Shown piece by piece: positions 34,407-45,436 of a stretch of DNA of 64,000 bases; positions within the stretch are counted from its first letter, which is position 1; each line of letters starts with the position of its first letter. A program made the translations under genes and the position numbers. This stretch comes from Pseudomonas frederiksbergensis (lineage in GTDB: Bacteria; Pseudomonadota; Gammaproteobacteria; Pseudomonadales; Pseudomonadaceae), in contig NZ_JQGJ02000001.1 in assembly GCF_000802155.2 (NCBI RefSeq), forward strand, positions 62,001 through 126,000, given 5' to 3'. The notes beneath the pieces were generated by a model that saw only the letters and a list, made by a program, of their open reading frames with translations, was not told the origin of the DNA and ran no database searches.

Positions 34407-37189
34407 ACCAGACATTGATTCAACCGCTGCGGGCGACCTTGCGCCTGCAATTTCACAAAGGCTTCACCCTGGACGATGCCATCGCCCAGGTGCCGTACTT
34501 CGCCTCCCTGGGTATCAGCCACCTCTACGCGTCACCGCTACTCAAGGCCAGGGCCGGCTCCATGCACGGCTACGACGTGGTCGACCCAACCCAGGTCAAC
34601 CCGGAACTGGGCGGTGAGGCCGCGCTCAGGCGCCTGGTAGCGACCTTGCGCGAACACCGGATGGGCCTGATCCTCGACATCGTGTCCAACCACATGGCCG
34701 TTGGCGGCAACGACAATCCCTGGTGGCTCGACCTGCTGGAATGGGGGCGCCTGAGCCCCTATGGCGAATTCTTCGACATCCAATGGCACTCACCCGATCC
34801 GCTGATGGAAGGCCAGTTGCTGTTGCCCTTCCTGGGGAGCGACTACGGCGTGGCGTTGCAGGAAGGCACGCTCAAACTGCGCTTCGACGCCGATCAAGGC
34901 AGCTTCTTTGTCGAGCACTATGAACACCATTTCCCCATTTGCCCGATGCAGTACGGTGAACTGCTCAAACCCTCGGACAACCTGCCGCAGGAACAGGTCG
35001 ACGCGCTCAAGGCGCTGGCCGAGCGTTTCACCACCCTGAACTACCAGACCGACGCCCACTCCCTGTCCCGGCCACTGCAACAGGAGCTGCGAGAGCTGGC
35101 TTCCCAGCCGGGTATTCCTGGCGCGATCGAAGGCAATTTGCGCAGCTACGATTCGCTGGAAGCCGAAGGTTTCGAACGCCTGCATCAGCTACTGGAACGC
35201 CAGAGCTACCGCCTCGCCAGTTGGCGCACAGCGGCGGACGACATCAACTGGCGGCGCTTTTTCGATGTCAACGAATTGGGTGGCCTGCGGGTCGAACGCC
35301 CGGCGGTGTTCGAGGCAACCCACGCGAAAATTTTCGAGCTGATCGCCGAAGGCTTGGTCGACGGCCTGCGGATCGATCACATCGACGGCCTGGCCGACCC
35401 TCGCGGTTACTGCCGCAAACTGCGCCGTCGCGTCGACTCGCTTTCACCCTCGCGGCACCTGCCGATTTTCGTCGAGAAAATCCTGGGCGATGACGAAACG
35501 CTGCGCCGCGACTGGAACGTCGATGGCAGCACCGGTTATGAGTTCATGAACCAGATTTCGCTGCTGCAGCATGACCCGGCCAGTGCCGAGCGTCTCGCTG
35601 AATTCTGGAGCCGAAACAGCGAGCGGCCTGCGCATTTCATCGAAGAGGCTCGCCTGGCCCGCCAGCAGATTCTCAACGGTTCCCTGGCCGGGGATTTCGA
35701 AAGCGTGGCCCAGGCGTTGCTGCAGGTCGCCCGGGACGACGTGATGACCCGCGACTTGACCCTGGGCGCGATTCGCCGGGCCTTGCAGGAATTGATCGTG
35801 CACTTCCCGGTGTATCGCACCTACATCAGCCCTTTGGGTCGCTCCGCCGAGGACGAGGTGTTTTTCCACAAAGCCCTTGATGGCGCCCGGCAAACCCTCA
35901 GCGAGGCCGACTGGCCGGTGCTCGATTGCCTGGCGGACTGGCTCGGCGGCATGCCTTGGCGCCAACGTCCGAGGGGAAGCCAGCGTAAACGCTTGCGGCA
36001 TGCCTGCGTACGCTTCCAGCAACTGACCTCGCCGGCCGCCGCCAAAGCGGTCGAGGACACCGCGCTCTATCGTTCGGCGGTGCTGCTTTCACGCAACGAC
36101 GTGGGCTACAACACCGAACGGTTCAGCGCGCCGGCACAAGAGTTCCACGACGCTTGCACCGAGCGGCTCAAGCATTTTCCCGACAACCTGATCACCACCG
36201 CCACCCATGACCACAAGCGCGGCGAAGACACCCGTGCCCGGCTGGCGGTGATCAGCGAGCGCCCGGACTGGTACACCACGTGCGTGGAGCAATGGCGGAT
36301 CCTTTCGCCCTCGCTGCACAGCGACCCCGCGTCGCCATCGACCGGTGATGAGTTGATTCTCTACCAGGCCCTGCTCGGCAGTTGGCCCCTGGACCTCGAC
36401 CTGCAGGACCAGAAGGCCTTGAGCGACTACGCTGAACGCCTGTGGCAATGGCAACGCAAGGCCCTGCGCGAAGCCAAGCTGCAAAGCAGTTGGGCCGCCG
36501 TCAACGAGGCCTATGAACACGCGACACAAATGTTCCTGGAGCGGCTGCTGCTGTGCGACGAGGGCTTGCCGTTGCGCAGCGCCATCGCCGAAGCGGTCCA
36601 GGCCATCGCTCCGGCGGGCGCTCTCAACAGCCTGGCGCAAACTTTGCTGCGCATGACCGTGCCCGGGGTACCGGACCTGTACCAGGGCAACGAGTTCTGG
36701 GACTTCAGCCTGGTGGATCCGGACAACCGCCGCCCGGTGGATTTCGCTGCCCGCCGCGAGGCGTTGCACGCCGAGAGCTCGTCCTCAACGCTGATCAGTG
36801 AGTGGCGTGACGGGCGCGTCAAGCAGGCCCTGATCGCGCGGACGCTGGCCTTGCGGTCCGATTACCCGCAATTGTTCCGCCAGGGCAGCTACCAGCCGGT
36901 GGCGGTACAGGGGCAGCACGCCGAGCGCGTATTGGCTTTCATGCGCGAGCACCAGCAACAGCGAGCAATCGTCGTGGTGCCGATTCACGCGGCGCGCTTG
37001 CTGGAAAACAGTGCCCTGCCCCAGGTCGCTGCATCGGACTGGGGCGACACGCGCATCTCGCTACCGTTTGCCGCCGAAGGCGTAAAACTGAAGGGACTTT
37101 TTGCAAGCGCAACAGTCACACCCCAAAGGGAGCTGATGGTCAGCGCCGCGCTGGGGGATTTCCCGGTCAATGTCTTTATTGAACCTTGA
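34403..37189 (+). CDS. treY: Malto-oligosyltrehalose synthase
   Basis: A 928-residue GH13 enzyme that turns the reducing-end alpha-1,4 bond of a maltodextrin into the alpha,alpha-1,1 bond of trehalose. Family landmarks are RLQFHKGFTLDDAI, GISHLYASPLLKARAGSMHGYDVVD, DIVSNHMAVGGNDNPWW, GLRIDHIDGLADP with the nucleophile Asp325, the IFVEKIL glutamate, and TATHDHKRGEDTRARL. The length is in the usual range for proteobacterial TreY. The start overlaps malQ by four bases. TreZ, two genes upstream, releases the trehalose. Confidence 0.95.
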   Translation: MNQTLIQPLRATLRLQFHKGFTLDDAIAQVPYFASLGISHLYASPLLKARAGSMHGYDVVDPTQVNPELGGEAALRRLVATLREHRMGLILDIVSNHMAVGGNDNPWWLDLLEWGRLSPYGEFFDIQWHSPDPLMEGQLLLPFLGSDYGVALQEGTLKLRFDADQGSFFVEHYEHHFPICPMQYGELLKPSDNLPQEQVDALKALAERFTTLNYQTDAHSLSRPLQQELRELASQPGIPGAIEGNLRSYDSLEAEGFERLHQLLERQSYRLASWRTAADDINWRRFFDVNELGGLRVERPAVFEATHAKIFELIAEGLVDGLRIDHIDGLADPRGYCRKLRRRVDSLSPSRHLPIFVEKILGDDETLRRDWNVDGSTGYEFMNQISLLQHDPASAERLAEFWSRNSERPAHFIEEARLARQQILNGSLAGDFESVAQALLQVARDDVMTRDLTLGAIRRALQELIVHFPVYRTYISPLGRSAEDEVFFHKALDGARQTLSEADWPVLDCLADWLGGMPWRQRPRGSQRKRLRHACVRFQQLTSPAAAKAVEDTALYRSAVLLSRNDVGYNTERFSAPAQEFHDACTERLKHFPDNLITTATHDHKRGEDTRARLAVISERPDWYTTCVEQWRILSPSLHSDPASPSTGDELILYQALLGSWPLDLDLQDQKALSDYAERLWQWQRKALREAKLQSSWAAVNEAYEHATQMFLERLLLCDEGLPLRSAIAEAVQAIAPAGALNSLAQTLLRMTVPGVPDLYQGNEFWDFSLVDPDNRRPVDFAARREALHAESSSSTLISEWRDGRVKQALIARTLALRSDYPQLFRQGSYQPVAVQGQHAERVLAFMREHQQQRAIVVVPIHAARLLENSALPQVAASDWGDTRISLPFAAEGVKLKGLFASATVTPQRELMVSAALGDFPVNVFIEP

Positions 37190-37209
37190 GTCAAGTCAGG
37201 AGCACTGCG

Positions 37210-37563
37210 ATGAGTACCGACGATAAACGCATACGCGAATTTGCCTATCAGATCTGGGAATCGGAGGGTAAGCCTGCCGGGCAGGAAAAACGCCATTGGG
37301 AGATGGCGCGCAAGCTGGCCGAGGCCGAAGCCTTGGCGCCGAGCAAACCGCCGAAAGCGGCAAGCAAGTCTGCGGCAAGCAAGACCGACGGCACGAAGCC
37401 GGCGGCGGCCAAGAGCACTGCTGCCAAGCCCGCCACCAAGGGCACCACGCCCAAGGCCAAGCCCGCGGCCAAACCTTCGGCGGCCACCGCCGCAGTGGTC
37501 CCGCCCGCCGACAAGGCCAGCGCCAAAAAGCCACGCGCGCCGCGCAAGCCTCCGGCCGTCTGA
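37210..37563 (+). CDS. DUF2934 protein with Lys/Ala/Pro-rich tail
   Basis: A 117-residue protein. Residues about 5-40 form a DUF2934 domain (RIREFAYQIWESEGKPAGQEKRHWEMA). The rest is a low-complexity basic tail of AAKS, KPAA and AKK-type repeats like a histone H1 C-terminus. The tail could bind nucleic acid or glucan; no function is established. AGGAG before the ATG at 37210 decides the start. It sits between treY and glgX, as does its counterpart in P. aeruginosa. Confidence 0.85.
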   Translation: MSTDDKRIREFAYQIWESEGKPAGQEKRHWEMARKLAEAEALAPSKPPKAASKSAASKTDGTKPAAAKSTAAKPATKGTTPKAKPAAKPSAATAAVVPPADKASAKKPRAPRKPPAV

Positions 37564-37709
37564 CCCCGCGGACTCATCGTTCTCAAGCCAGTGCTTCTTT
37601 TAGCGAAGAGGCCTGCTTGTGGCGTGGGGATTCTTCCTCTCGCCACAAGCGCAAGGCACGCAGTCCTGCGTGCAGCGCACCACCGTATCTGTCTTTTGCA
37701 GGAGCAACT

Positions 37710-39869
<2,160 letters not shown>

Positions 39870-40106
39870 GGCACGTCCAGAACCGGATAGCGCAAGGACG
39901 CGCGCCGTGCCCGCATCAACTCGAACAAAAAAAACCGGTCCAGATACATATTCTGCCGCGACGAATCCGCCGGCATGGTCAATACTTCGCCTGCGGTCGA
40001 TTCCAGGACTCGGAACATCGCGAATCACAGTCAGGCCTCAAGGGGCGGCATTGGGCGGTTGGCCCGATGCGTGACTGAACGATTGGACAAGACAAGGACG
40101 TAGCTC

Positions 40107-40871
40107 ATGAAACCCGCCTCTCGCCTGCAAGGCCGACATCATCCGCAAATCTGGAACAGCGCTCCGCAACTGGCCGACATTCCGATCATCAGCACCCAGA
40201 CACTCATTCCCGCAGGCGCCCGCGCGGTCATCCTTGCCCCGCACCCTGGCGACGAGGTGGGCGCTTGTGGCGGGTTGCTCCAGCTCTTGAGCAACCTGGA
40301 CCAACCGATGTTATTGATCTCGGTTACCGACGGCACCCTCAGCCACCCCGGCTCACCGTTGTGGTCCGATGAGCGACTGCGCACGTTCCGCCCGCATCCC
40401 CAGGAAAGCGTGGACGCCTTGCATCGCCTGGGCGTGCCTTCCCATGGCCTGCAATGGGTACGCGGGGGGTTTCCGGAAAAGAGCCTTGCCGAACATGAAG
40501 CCCAACTGACCGCATTCATTGGCCATTACCTCAAGCCTGGCGACGTGGTGTTCAGCACCTGGCGCCTGGACGGCGACAGCGACCACGATACGGTCGGCCG
40601 GGCCGGAGCCTTGGCTGCCGAAACCGTCGGCGCGGCGTTCAATGAACTGCCGGTGTGGGCCTGGCATTGGCCGGTTCGGGAACAAAACAGGCTTCCCTGG
40701 CATCGGGCGCGTAAATTGCGCCTGGACGTCTGGACCACCGCCCGTAAGCGCCACGCCATGCACGCCTATGCCAGCCAGCTCAGCAGCGAACCGACCACCG
40801 GCATCTCACCGCTGGTGCCGCGGGTCATCCTTGATCGCATGGGCATGCCGTACGAAATCGTGTTTATCTGA
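40107..40871 (+). CDS. PIG-L family deacetylase
   Basis: A 254-residue protein of the LmbE/PIG-L zinc N-deacetylase family. The zinc motif reads APHPGDE (His46, Asp49, Glu50) where most members have HPDDE, so one Asp is replaced by Gly48 while the ligands remain. SDHDTVGRAGALAAE provides the later His ligand. Relatives remove acetyl groups from GlcNAc-containing lipids or small molecules. It is followed by an EEP-family phosphodiesterase on the same strand, so the pair may act on an envelope component; this is inference. Confidence 0.85.
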   Translation: MKPASRLQGRHHPQIWNSAPQLADIPIISTQTLIPAGARAVILAPHPGDEVGACGGLLQLLSNLDQPMLLISVTDGTLSHPGSPLWSDERLRTFRPHPQESVDALHRLGVPSHGLQWVRGGFPEKSLAEHEAQLTAFIGHYLKPGDVVFSTWRLDGDSDHDTVGRAGALAAETVGAAFNELPVWAWHWPVREQNRLPWHRARKLRLDVWTTARKRHAMHAYASQLSSEPTTGISPLVPRVILDRMGMPYEIVFI

Positions 40872-40882
40872 TCGCCAGTTCC

Positions 40883-40902
40883 TGTGGGAGCTCGCTCCCA
40901 CA
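40883..40902. repeat. REP-like palindrome
   Basis: TGTGGGAGC and GCTCCCACA make a perfect 9-base stem with a two-base loop, 11 bases after the PIG-L stop. This is the GTGGGAGC form of the Pseudomonas REP core. Confidence 0.75.
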
Positions 40903-41003
40903 TAGTTACATGACGCCTTCGAGCGTCTTATGAACCAACAATTTCGGAACTGCCTCAGCCGCCGTCAGTCGCATGAACAGAGACGACTGATTCAGGAGTG
41001 AAC

Positions 41004-41804
41004 GTGACTCGCGATTCCCACTGGCGGGCCGAAGAATCCGTGCCGCTGGACACACCCGCGGCGATTCATCGACTGCGTGTCCTCACGGTCAATACCCACA
41101 AGGGCTTCACCGCCCTCAACCGTCGTTTCATTTTGCCGGAGCTGCGCGAAGCGGTCCGCGCCACGGGTGCCGACCTGGTTTTTCTCCAGGAAGTGCTTGG
41201 TGAACATGATCGACATGCCATGCGCTACGACAACTGGCCCCAGACCTCCCAATATGAGTTCCTGGCCGACAGCATGTGGAGCGACTTCGCCTACGGCCGG
41301 AATGCGGTGTACCCCGACGGACATCATGGCAACGCGCTGCTTTCCAAATACCCGATCCGCCAATTTCGCAACCTCGACGTGTCGATCACAGGCCCTGAAC
41401 GGCGCGGACTGCTGCATTGCGTGCTGGACGTACCGGGCCATGCCGAAGTCCATGGGATCTGCGTGCATCTGAGCCTGTTGGAGAGCCATCGCCAATTGCA
41501 GCTCAAGCTGCTCTGCAAATTGCTCGACTCGCTTCCCGAAGACGCGCCGGTGATCATCGCGGGAGACTTCAACGACTGGCAATTGCGCGGAAACGTCACG
41601 CTTGCCCGTCGCCAGTACCTGCACGAAGCCTTTGAACACCATCACGGGCGTCCTGCCCGGACCTACCCTGCCCGCTTCCCGCTGCTGCGCCTGGACCGAA
41701 TCTACCTGCGCAATGCCACCAGCCATGCCCCGCAGATCCTCGGCAACAAGCCCTGGACACATTTGAGCGATCACTTGCCGCTGGCTGTGGAAGTGCATCT
41801 CTGA
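41004..41804 (+). CDS. Endonuclease/exonuclease/phosphatase (EEP) family protein
   Basis: A 266-residue EEP-fold protein. It has the metal-binding Asn in LTVNTHKGF, Glu in [35 protein letters not shown] with Asp and Asn, and the terminal [10 protein letters not shown] with the catalytic His. Members cleave phosphodiesters in nucleic acids or phospholipids. There is no signal peptide. The start is GTG at 41004, placed five bases after AGGAG; the GTG at 40998 overlaps that site. It follows the PIG-L gene on the same strand. Confidence 0.85.
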   Translation: MTRDSHWRAEESVPLDTPAAIHRLRVLTVNTHKGFTALNRRFILPELREAVRATGADLVFLQEVLGEHDRHAMRYDNWPQTSQYEFLADSMWSDFAYGRNAVYPDGHHGNALLSKYPIRQFRNLDVSITGPERRGLLHCVLDVPGHAEVHGICVHLSLLESHRQLQLKLLCKLLDSLPEDAPVIIAGDFNDWQLRGNVTLARRQYLHEAFEHHHGRPARTYPARFPLLRLDRIYLRNATSHAPQILGNKPWTHLSDHLPLAVEVHL

Positions 41805-41847
41805 CCTGATTCGGCGCGATCGGCGTTTCAATCGGCTGTTCAATGTC

Positions 41848-42448
41848 TTGTGGGTAACGGCTCCGTTCCTGCTTCCCGCCCCATCAACGATGGCGGCCTG
41901 CGTGTTGTCACCCACGGCAGGCGACGATACTTACGTGTGCGACAGCGGAACCAGCGCAACCGGGCTGACCGATCTGTCGGGCAACAACGGACTGACTGTC
42001 TCCGGCAGCGGCCTCATCCAGGGCAACGTCGTCTTCGATGCCGGTAACAACCGTATCGAGATCAACGCCGACGGTGTGGTCGACGGTGACGTCGAGCAAG
42101 GTTCGGAAGCCGACGAGTTTGAAATGAACGGTGGTCGGATCCTGTCCATCCGGCCGCTGCGCAACTGACCTCGATGGCCCTGGGCACCTTCCACGACCGC
42201 CAGGGTGACAGCGCCTGCTCTGGGCCAATATCTGGCATACCTTTTCCGGCACCGACGCGGTGACGTTCGACGACACCCAACGGATCGAGACCGAGCAACG
42301 CGCCTCGACAGCGGACCTGGGTGTGGGCGTCATCGTGAGCCTGGCGTCTACGGTCAGTGCCTATGCGGGCGTCGACTACAGCAATAACCTGGACAGCAGC
42401 CAGCAACGCAGCATGAAGGGGAATATTGGTGTGCGGATTCAGTGGTGA
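41848..42448 (+). pseudogene. Decayed autotransporter: passenger start joined to the last barrel strands
   Basis: Two open segments are separated by stops and a frame change. The first (41848-42168, TTG start) encodes the start of a Pseudomonas-type autotransporter passenger (CVLSPTAGDDTYVCDSGTS, then NGNV-like GNVVFDAGNNRIEI and VDGDVEQGSEADEFEMNGG repeats) and ends in random sequence. The second (in frame by about 42222 to 42448) encodes only the last beta-barrel strands (WHTFSGTDAVTFDD to GNIGVRIQW). A normal gene would have several hundred codons between them, so a large internal deletion plus frameshift is inferred. It lies next to another barrel gene at 42740. Confidence 0.75.
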
Positions 42449-42610
42449 GTCGAAACGACGAGGATTTGACGCCGAAAATGGGTCGTTTTTATTTGCATTA
42501 AATCATTGGCTTAGAACTGGATGATTTCACTCTGCCATTTGTCGGCCAATTTCTTGACGTGACCGCTCCGGTCTTCTTGACTACACTGTACTACCCCCCG
42601 GAACACAGTC

Positions 42611-42660
42611 AGGGGCAGGCCTCTGGAACCCGCCATCGCGGGCCGCCAGAGGTTTGCCTC
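42611..42660 (+). other. Nested hairpin upstream of the autotransporter-barrel gene
   Basis: CCTCTGG (42620-42626) pairs with CCAGAGG (42646-42652), and inside it CCCGC pairs with GCGGG around a CATC tetraloop. No T run follows, so it does not look like an ordinary terminator. It sits in a 291-base gap and may be a 5' leader structure of the downstream gene. No known riboswitch was recognised. Confidence 0.45.
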
Positions 42661-42739
42661 ATCCCATTCGGTCGCCCCTCATTCGGGGTAGGAGAGACGC
42701 CTTAAGCGAGAAATGCATGCGATTGCAAGGCAGACCCCC

Positions 42740-43642
42740 ATGAAAACTTCCTCCCGCACCCAGGAACTCAAAACCACCTTCTGCACCGTCTCCACTTCCC
42801 TGTTGCTGTGTTCGTCGATGCCGGCGCTGGCAGAGCTGGACGATCCCCTCGCCGCGCCTTGGTATGACCGGACACCCGCCGATAACCAAGCGAGCAACGA
42901 CCCCACTTCTGGCAAAAGCCCCGCGCTTTTTACCCTGCGAAACACCAGCGGCCACACCCAACGCGTCGGATTGATCGGCGGCCAGAACCGGATCATCGCC
43001 AATGGCAGCGGAATGTTGATAACGCCGGCCCTCGCCGAGCCCGGCCAGGACGCCTGGAACCTGCAGGGTCCCAACCTGGGGGCCTACTGGAGCCTGACCG
43101 GCCCTGCGGGCTGGCACGTGGATCTGAGCGCAAGCGGCGGTCGGGTCAACGGTTTCAGCCTGGACGAACAGGGCCAGCGCCATGCCACCGAGGGCAGCGC
43201 CGTCACCCTGTCGGTCGAAGGCGGCTTTCCCATCGGCATCAGCGAAAACTGGGTGGTCGAGCCCCAGGCGCAATTGATCAACCAACGCATCACCCTTGAT
43301 ACGCCGAACGGGGAAAATGGCGACAGCAGCGAGCTGAGTACCTGGAGCGGTCGTGTCGGCGCCCGGCTCAAGGGGACCTACCAGGTCAACGGCCTGGGCG
43401 TCGAACCCTACGTGCGCACGAACCTGTGGCACACGGTCCAGAGTGCCGACACCCTCACGCTGGACAAAGTCGACAAGATCAACAGCAGCCGTAAATCGTC
43501 GACCGTTGAAGTGGGCCTGGGCCTGGTTGCCCGGGTTACCCCGGTGGTCAGCCTGTACGTCAGCGCCGATTACAGCAGTGACGTCGACGATAACGACCTC
43601 AACGGCGTCATCGCCAGCCTGGGCGTGCGGATGCGTTGGTAA
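42740..43642 (+). CDS. Stand-alone autotransporter beta-barrel domain protein
   Basis: A 300-residue protein with a signal peptide (MKTSSRTQ start, LLLCSSMPALA cleavage region). A C-terminal autotransporter translocator barrel runs from about residue 65, with alternating strands such as GWHVDLSASGGRVNGF, GVEPYVRTNLWHT and VSLYVSADYSSD. It ends GVRMRW with the terminal aromatic residue used by the BAM complex. There is no passenger domain, only about 40 residues between the signal and the barrel. An upstream ATG at 42713 would add nine residues. It may be a degraded autotransporter or a small porin-like protein. Confidence 0.8.
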   Translation: MKTSSRTQELKTTFCTVSTSLLLCSSMPALAELDDPLAAPWYDRTPADNQASNDPTSGKSPALFTLRNTSGHTQRVGLIGGQNRIIANGSGMLITPALAEPGQDAWNLQGPNLGAYWSLTGPAGWHVDLSASGGRVNGFSLDEQGQRHATEGSAVTLSVEGGFPIGISENWVVEPQAQLINQRITLDTPNGENGDSSELSTWSGRVGARLKGTYQVNGLGVEPYVRTNLWHTVQSADTLTLDKVDKINSSRKSSTVEVGLGLVARVTPVVSLYVSADYSSDVDDNDLNGVIASLGVRMRW

Positions 43643-43670
43643 ACGCCGGCTACCGGCAGCAGGCACAGCC

Positions 43671-43711
43671 GTGGCAAGGGCGCAGGCAGGACAGCCGCAC
43701 GCCCCTGCCAC
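43671..43711. terminator. Imperfect hairpin after the barrel gene
   Basis: GTGGCAAGGGCG and CGCCCCTGCCAC form a 12-base stem with one mismatch and a 17-base loop, shortly after the barrel gene stop. There is no T run, so a terminator role is only possible. Confidence 0.4.
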
Positions 43712-43797
43712 TTCGAAATCACCTCCATTAAGGCGTATAACGCTAAGTGCGCTGCAGACTGTCAGCCCATGGCTCATTTCATTGATGGAGTAACGAT

Positions 43798-45423
43798 ATG
43801 ACCACAGCCAACCTGTTTTCCGATTTATTCCCCAGCGCCGCTGATATCCCGGACGCCTACCGTCTTGGTGACCCCGTCGAACAACGGGAATACTTGGTCG
43901 ATGGCGTCCTGAGAACCTGGCAAGGCCCACTGGCCACCGTGCGCAGCCCGGTTTACCTGGCCGGCCCGAATGGTGATGAACAGGTGATTCTCGGCAGCAC
44001 GCCGCTGCTGGACGCGGAGACGGCACTGACCGCGCTCGACGCTGCCGTCCGCGCCTACGATCGCGGCCAGGGCACCTGGCCGACGATGCGCGTCGCCGAA
44101 CGCATCCGCCACGTCGAAGCCTTCCTGGCGCGCATGCGCGAACAGCGCGAAGCAGTGGTCAAGCTGCTGATGTGGGAAATCGGCAAGAACCTCAAGGACT
44201 CCCAGAAGGAATTCGACCGTACCTGCGACTACATCGTCGACACCATCAATGCCCTCAAGGAACTGGACCGCCGGTCCAGCCGCTTCGAGTTGGAACAGGA
44301 CACCCTGGGCCAGATCCGCCGCGTCCCCCTTGGCGTCGCCCTCTGCATGGGCCCCTATAACTATCCGCTGAACGAAACCTTCACTACCCTGATTCCCGCG
44401 CTGATCATGGGCAACACCGTGGTCTTCAAGCCCGCCAAGCTCGGCGTGCTGCTGATACGGCCGTTGCTGGAAGCCTTTCGCGACAGCTTTCCGGCGGGCG
44501 TCATCAACGTGATCTACGGCAGCGGCCGGGAAACGGTCAGCGCACTGATGGCCAGCGGCAAGATCGATATATTCGCCTTCATTGGCACCAACAAGGCCGC
44601 CAGCGACCTGAAGAAACTCCATCCGCGTCCACATCGCCTGCGTGCCGCCCTGGGTCTGGATGCCAAGAACCCCGGCCTGGTACTGCGGGAGGTCGATTTG
44701 GATAATGCCGTCAGCGAAGCACTGACCGGTTCGCTGTCGTTCAATGGACAACGGTGCACGGCGTTGAAGATCCTGTTTGTCCATGAGGACGTCGCGCCGG
44801 CGTTCATCGAGAAATTCAACGCCAAACTCGCCGCCCTTAAACCTGGCATGCCTTGGCAAGAGGGCGTGGCGCTGACGCCGTTGCCTGAAGCCGGCAAGGT
44901 CGATTACTTGCATTCCCTGGTGGCCGATGCCATCGCCAAGGGCGCAAGCGTCATGAACCAGCACGGCGGGGAATCCCGCGCGTCGTTCTTCTATCCGGCG
45001 GTGCTCTACCCGGTGAATACCGCCATGCGGGTCTACCATGAAGAACAATTCGGTCCGGTGGTGCCTATCGTGCCGTACCGCGACCTCAATACCGTGGTCG
45101 ACTACGTGCTGGAATCCGACTTCGGCCAGCAACTGAGCATCTTCGGCACCAACCCGGCCGAAGTCGGCAAGCTGGTGGACACCTTCGCCAACCAGGTCGG
45201 GCGCATCAACATCAATGCCCAATGCCAGCGTGGCCCCGACACCTTCCCTTTCAATGGCCGGAAAAACTCCGCCGAAGGCACGCTGTCGGTCCACGATGCG
45301 CTGCGCACCTTTTCGATCCGCACGCTGGTGGCGACCAAGTTCCAAGAGAACAACAAAGCGCTGATCAGCGACATCATCCGGGAGCGGGATTCAAACTTCC
45401 TGACCACCGACTACATCTTCTGA
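43798..45423 (+). CDS. NADP-dependent glyceraldehyde-3-phosphate dehydrogenase-like aldehyde dehydrogenase
   Basis: A 541-residue aldehyde dehydrogenase. The PYNYPLNETF segment, KPAKLGVLLIRPLLEAF and the catalytic Cys320 in FNGQRCTALK resemble the non-phosphorylating GAPN group. The motif that usually holds the general-base glutamate (ELGGK) reads LGLDAKNPG here; I recall similar wording in this subgroup, so it may be normal. GAPN oxidises glyceraldehyde-3-phosphate to 3-phosphoglycerate with NADP+, supplying NADPH. GGAG precedes the ATG. It stands alone, convergent with the DMT transporter gene. Confidence 0.82.
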   Translation: MTTANLFSDLFPSAADIPDAYRLGDPVEQREYLVDGVLRTWQGPLATVRSPVYLAGPNGDEQVILGSTPLLDAETALTALDAAVRAYDRGQGTWPTMRVAERIRHVEAFLARMREQREAVVKLLMWEIGKNLKDSQKEFDRTCDYIVDTINALKELDRRSSRFELEQDTLGQIRRVPLGVALCMGPYNYPLNETFTTLIPALIMGNTVVFKPAKLGVLLIRPLLEAFRDSFPAGVINVIYGSGRETVSALMASGKIDIFAFIGTNKAASDLKKLHPRPHRLRAALGLDAKNPGLVLREVDLDNAVSEALTGSLSFNGQRCTALKILFVHEDVAPAFIEKFNAKLAALKPGMPWQEGVALTPLPEAGKVDYLHSLVADAIAKGASVMNQHGGESRASFFYPAVLYPVNTAMRVYHEEQFGPVVPIVPYRDLNTVVDYVLESDFGQQLSIFGTNPAEVGKLVDTFANQVGRININAQCQRGPDTFPFNGRKNSAEGTLSVHDALRTFSIRTLVATKFQENNKALISDIIRERDSNFLTTDYIF

Positions 45424-45436
45424 CAACGCTTGCCGG

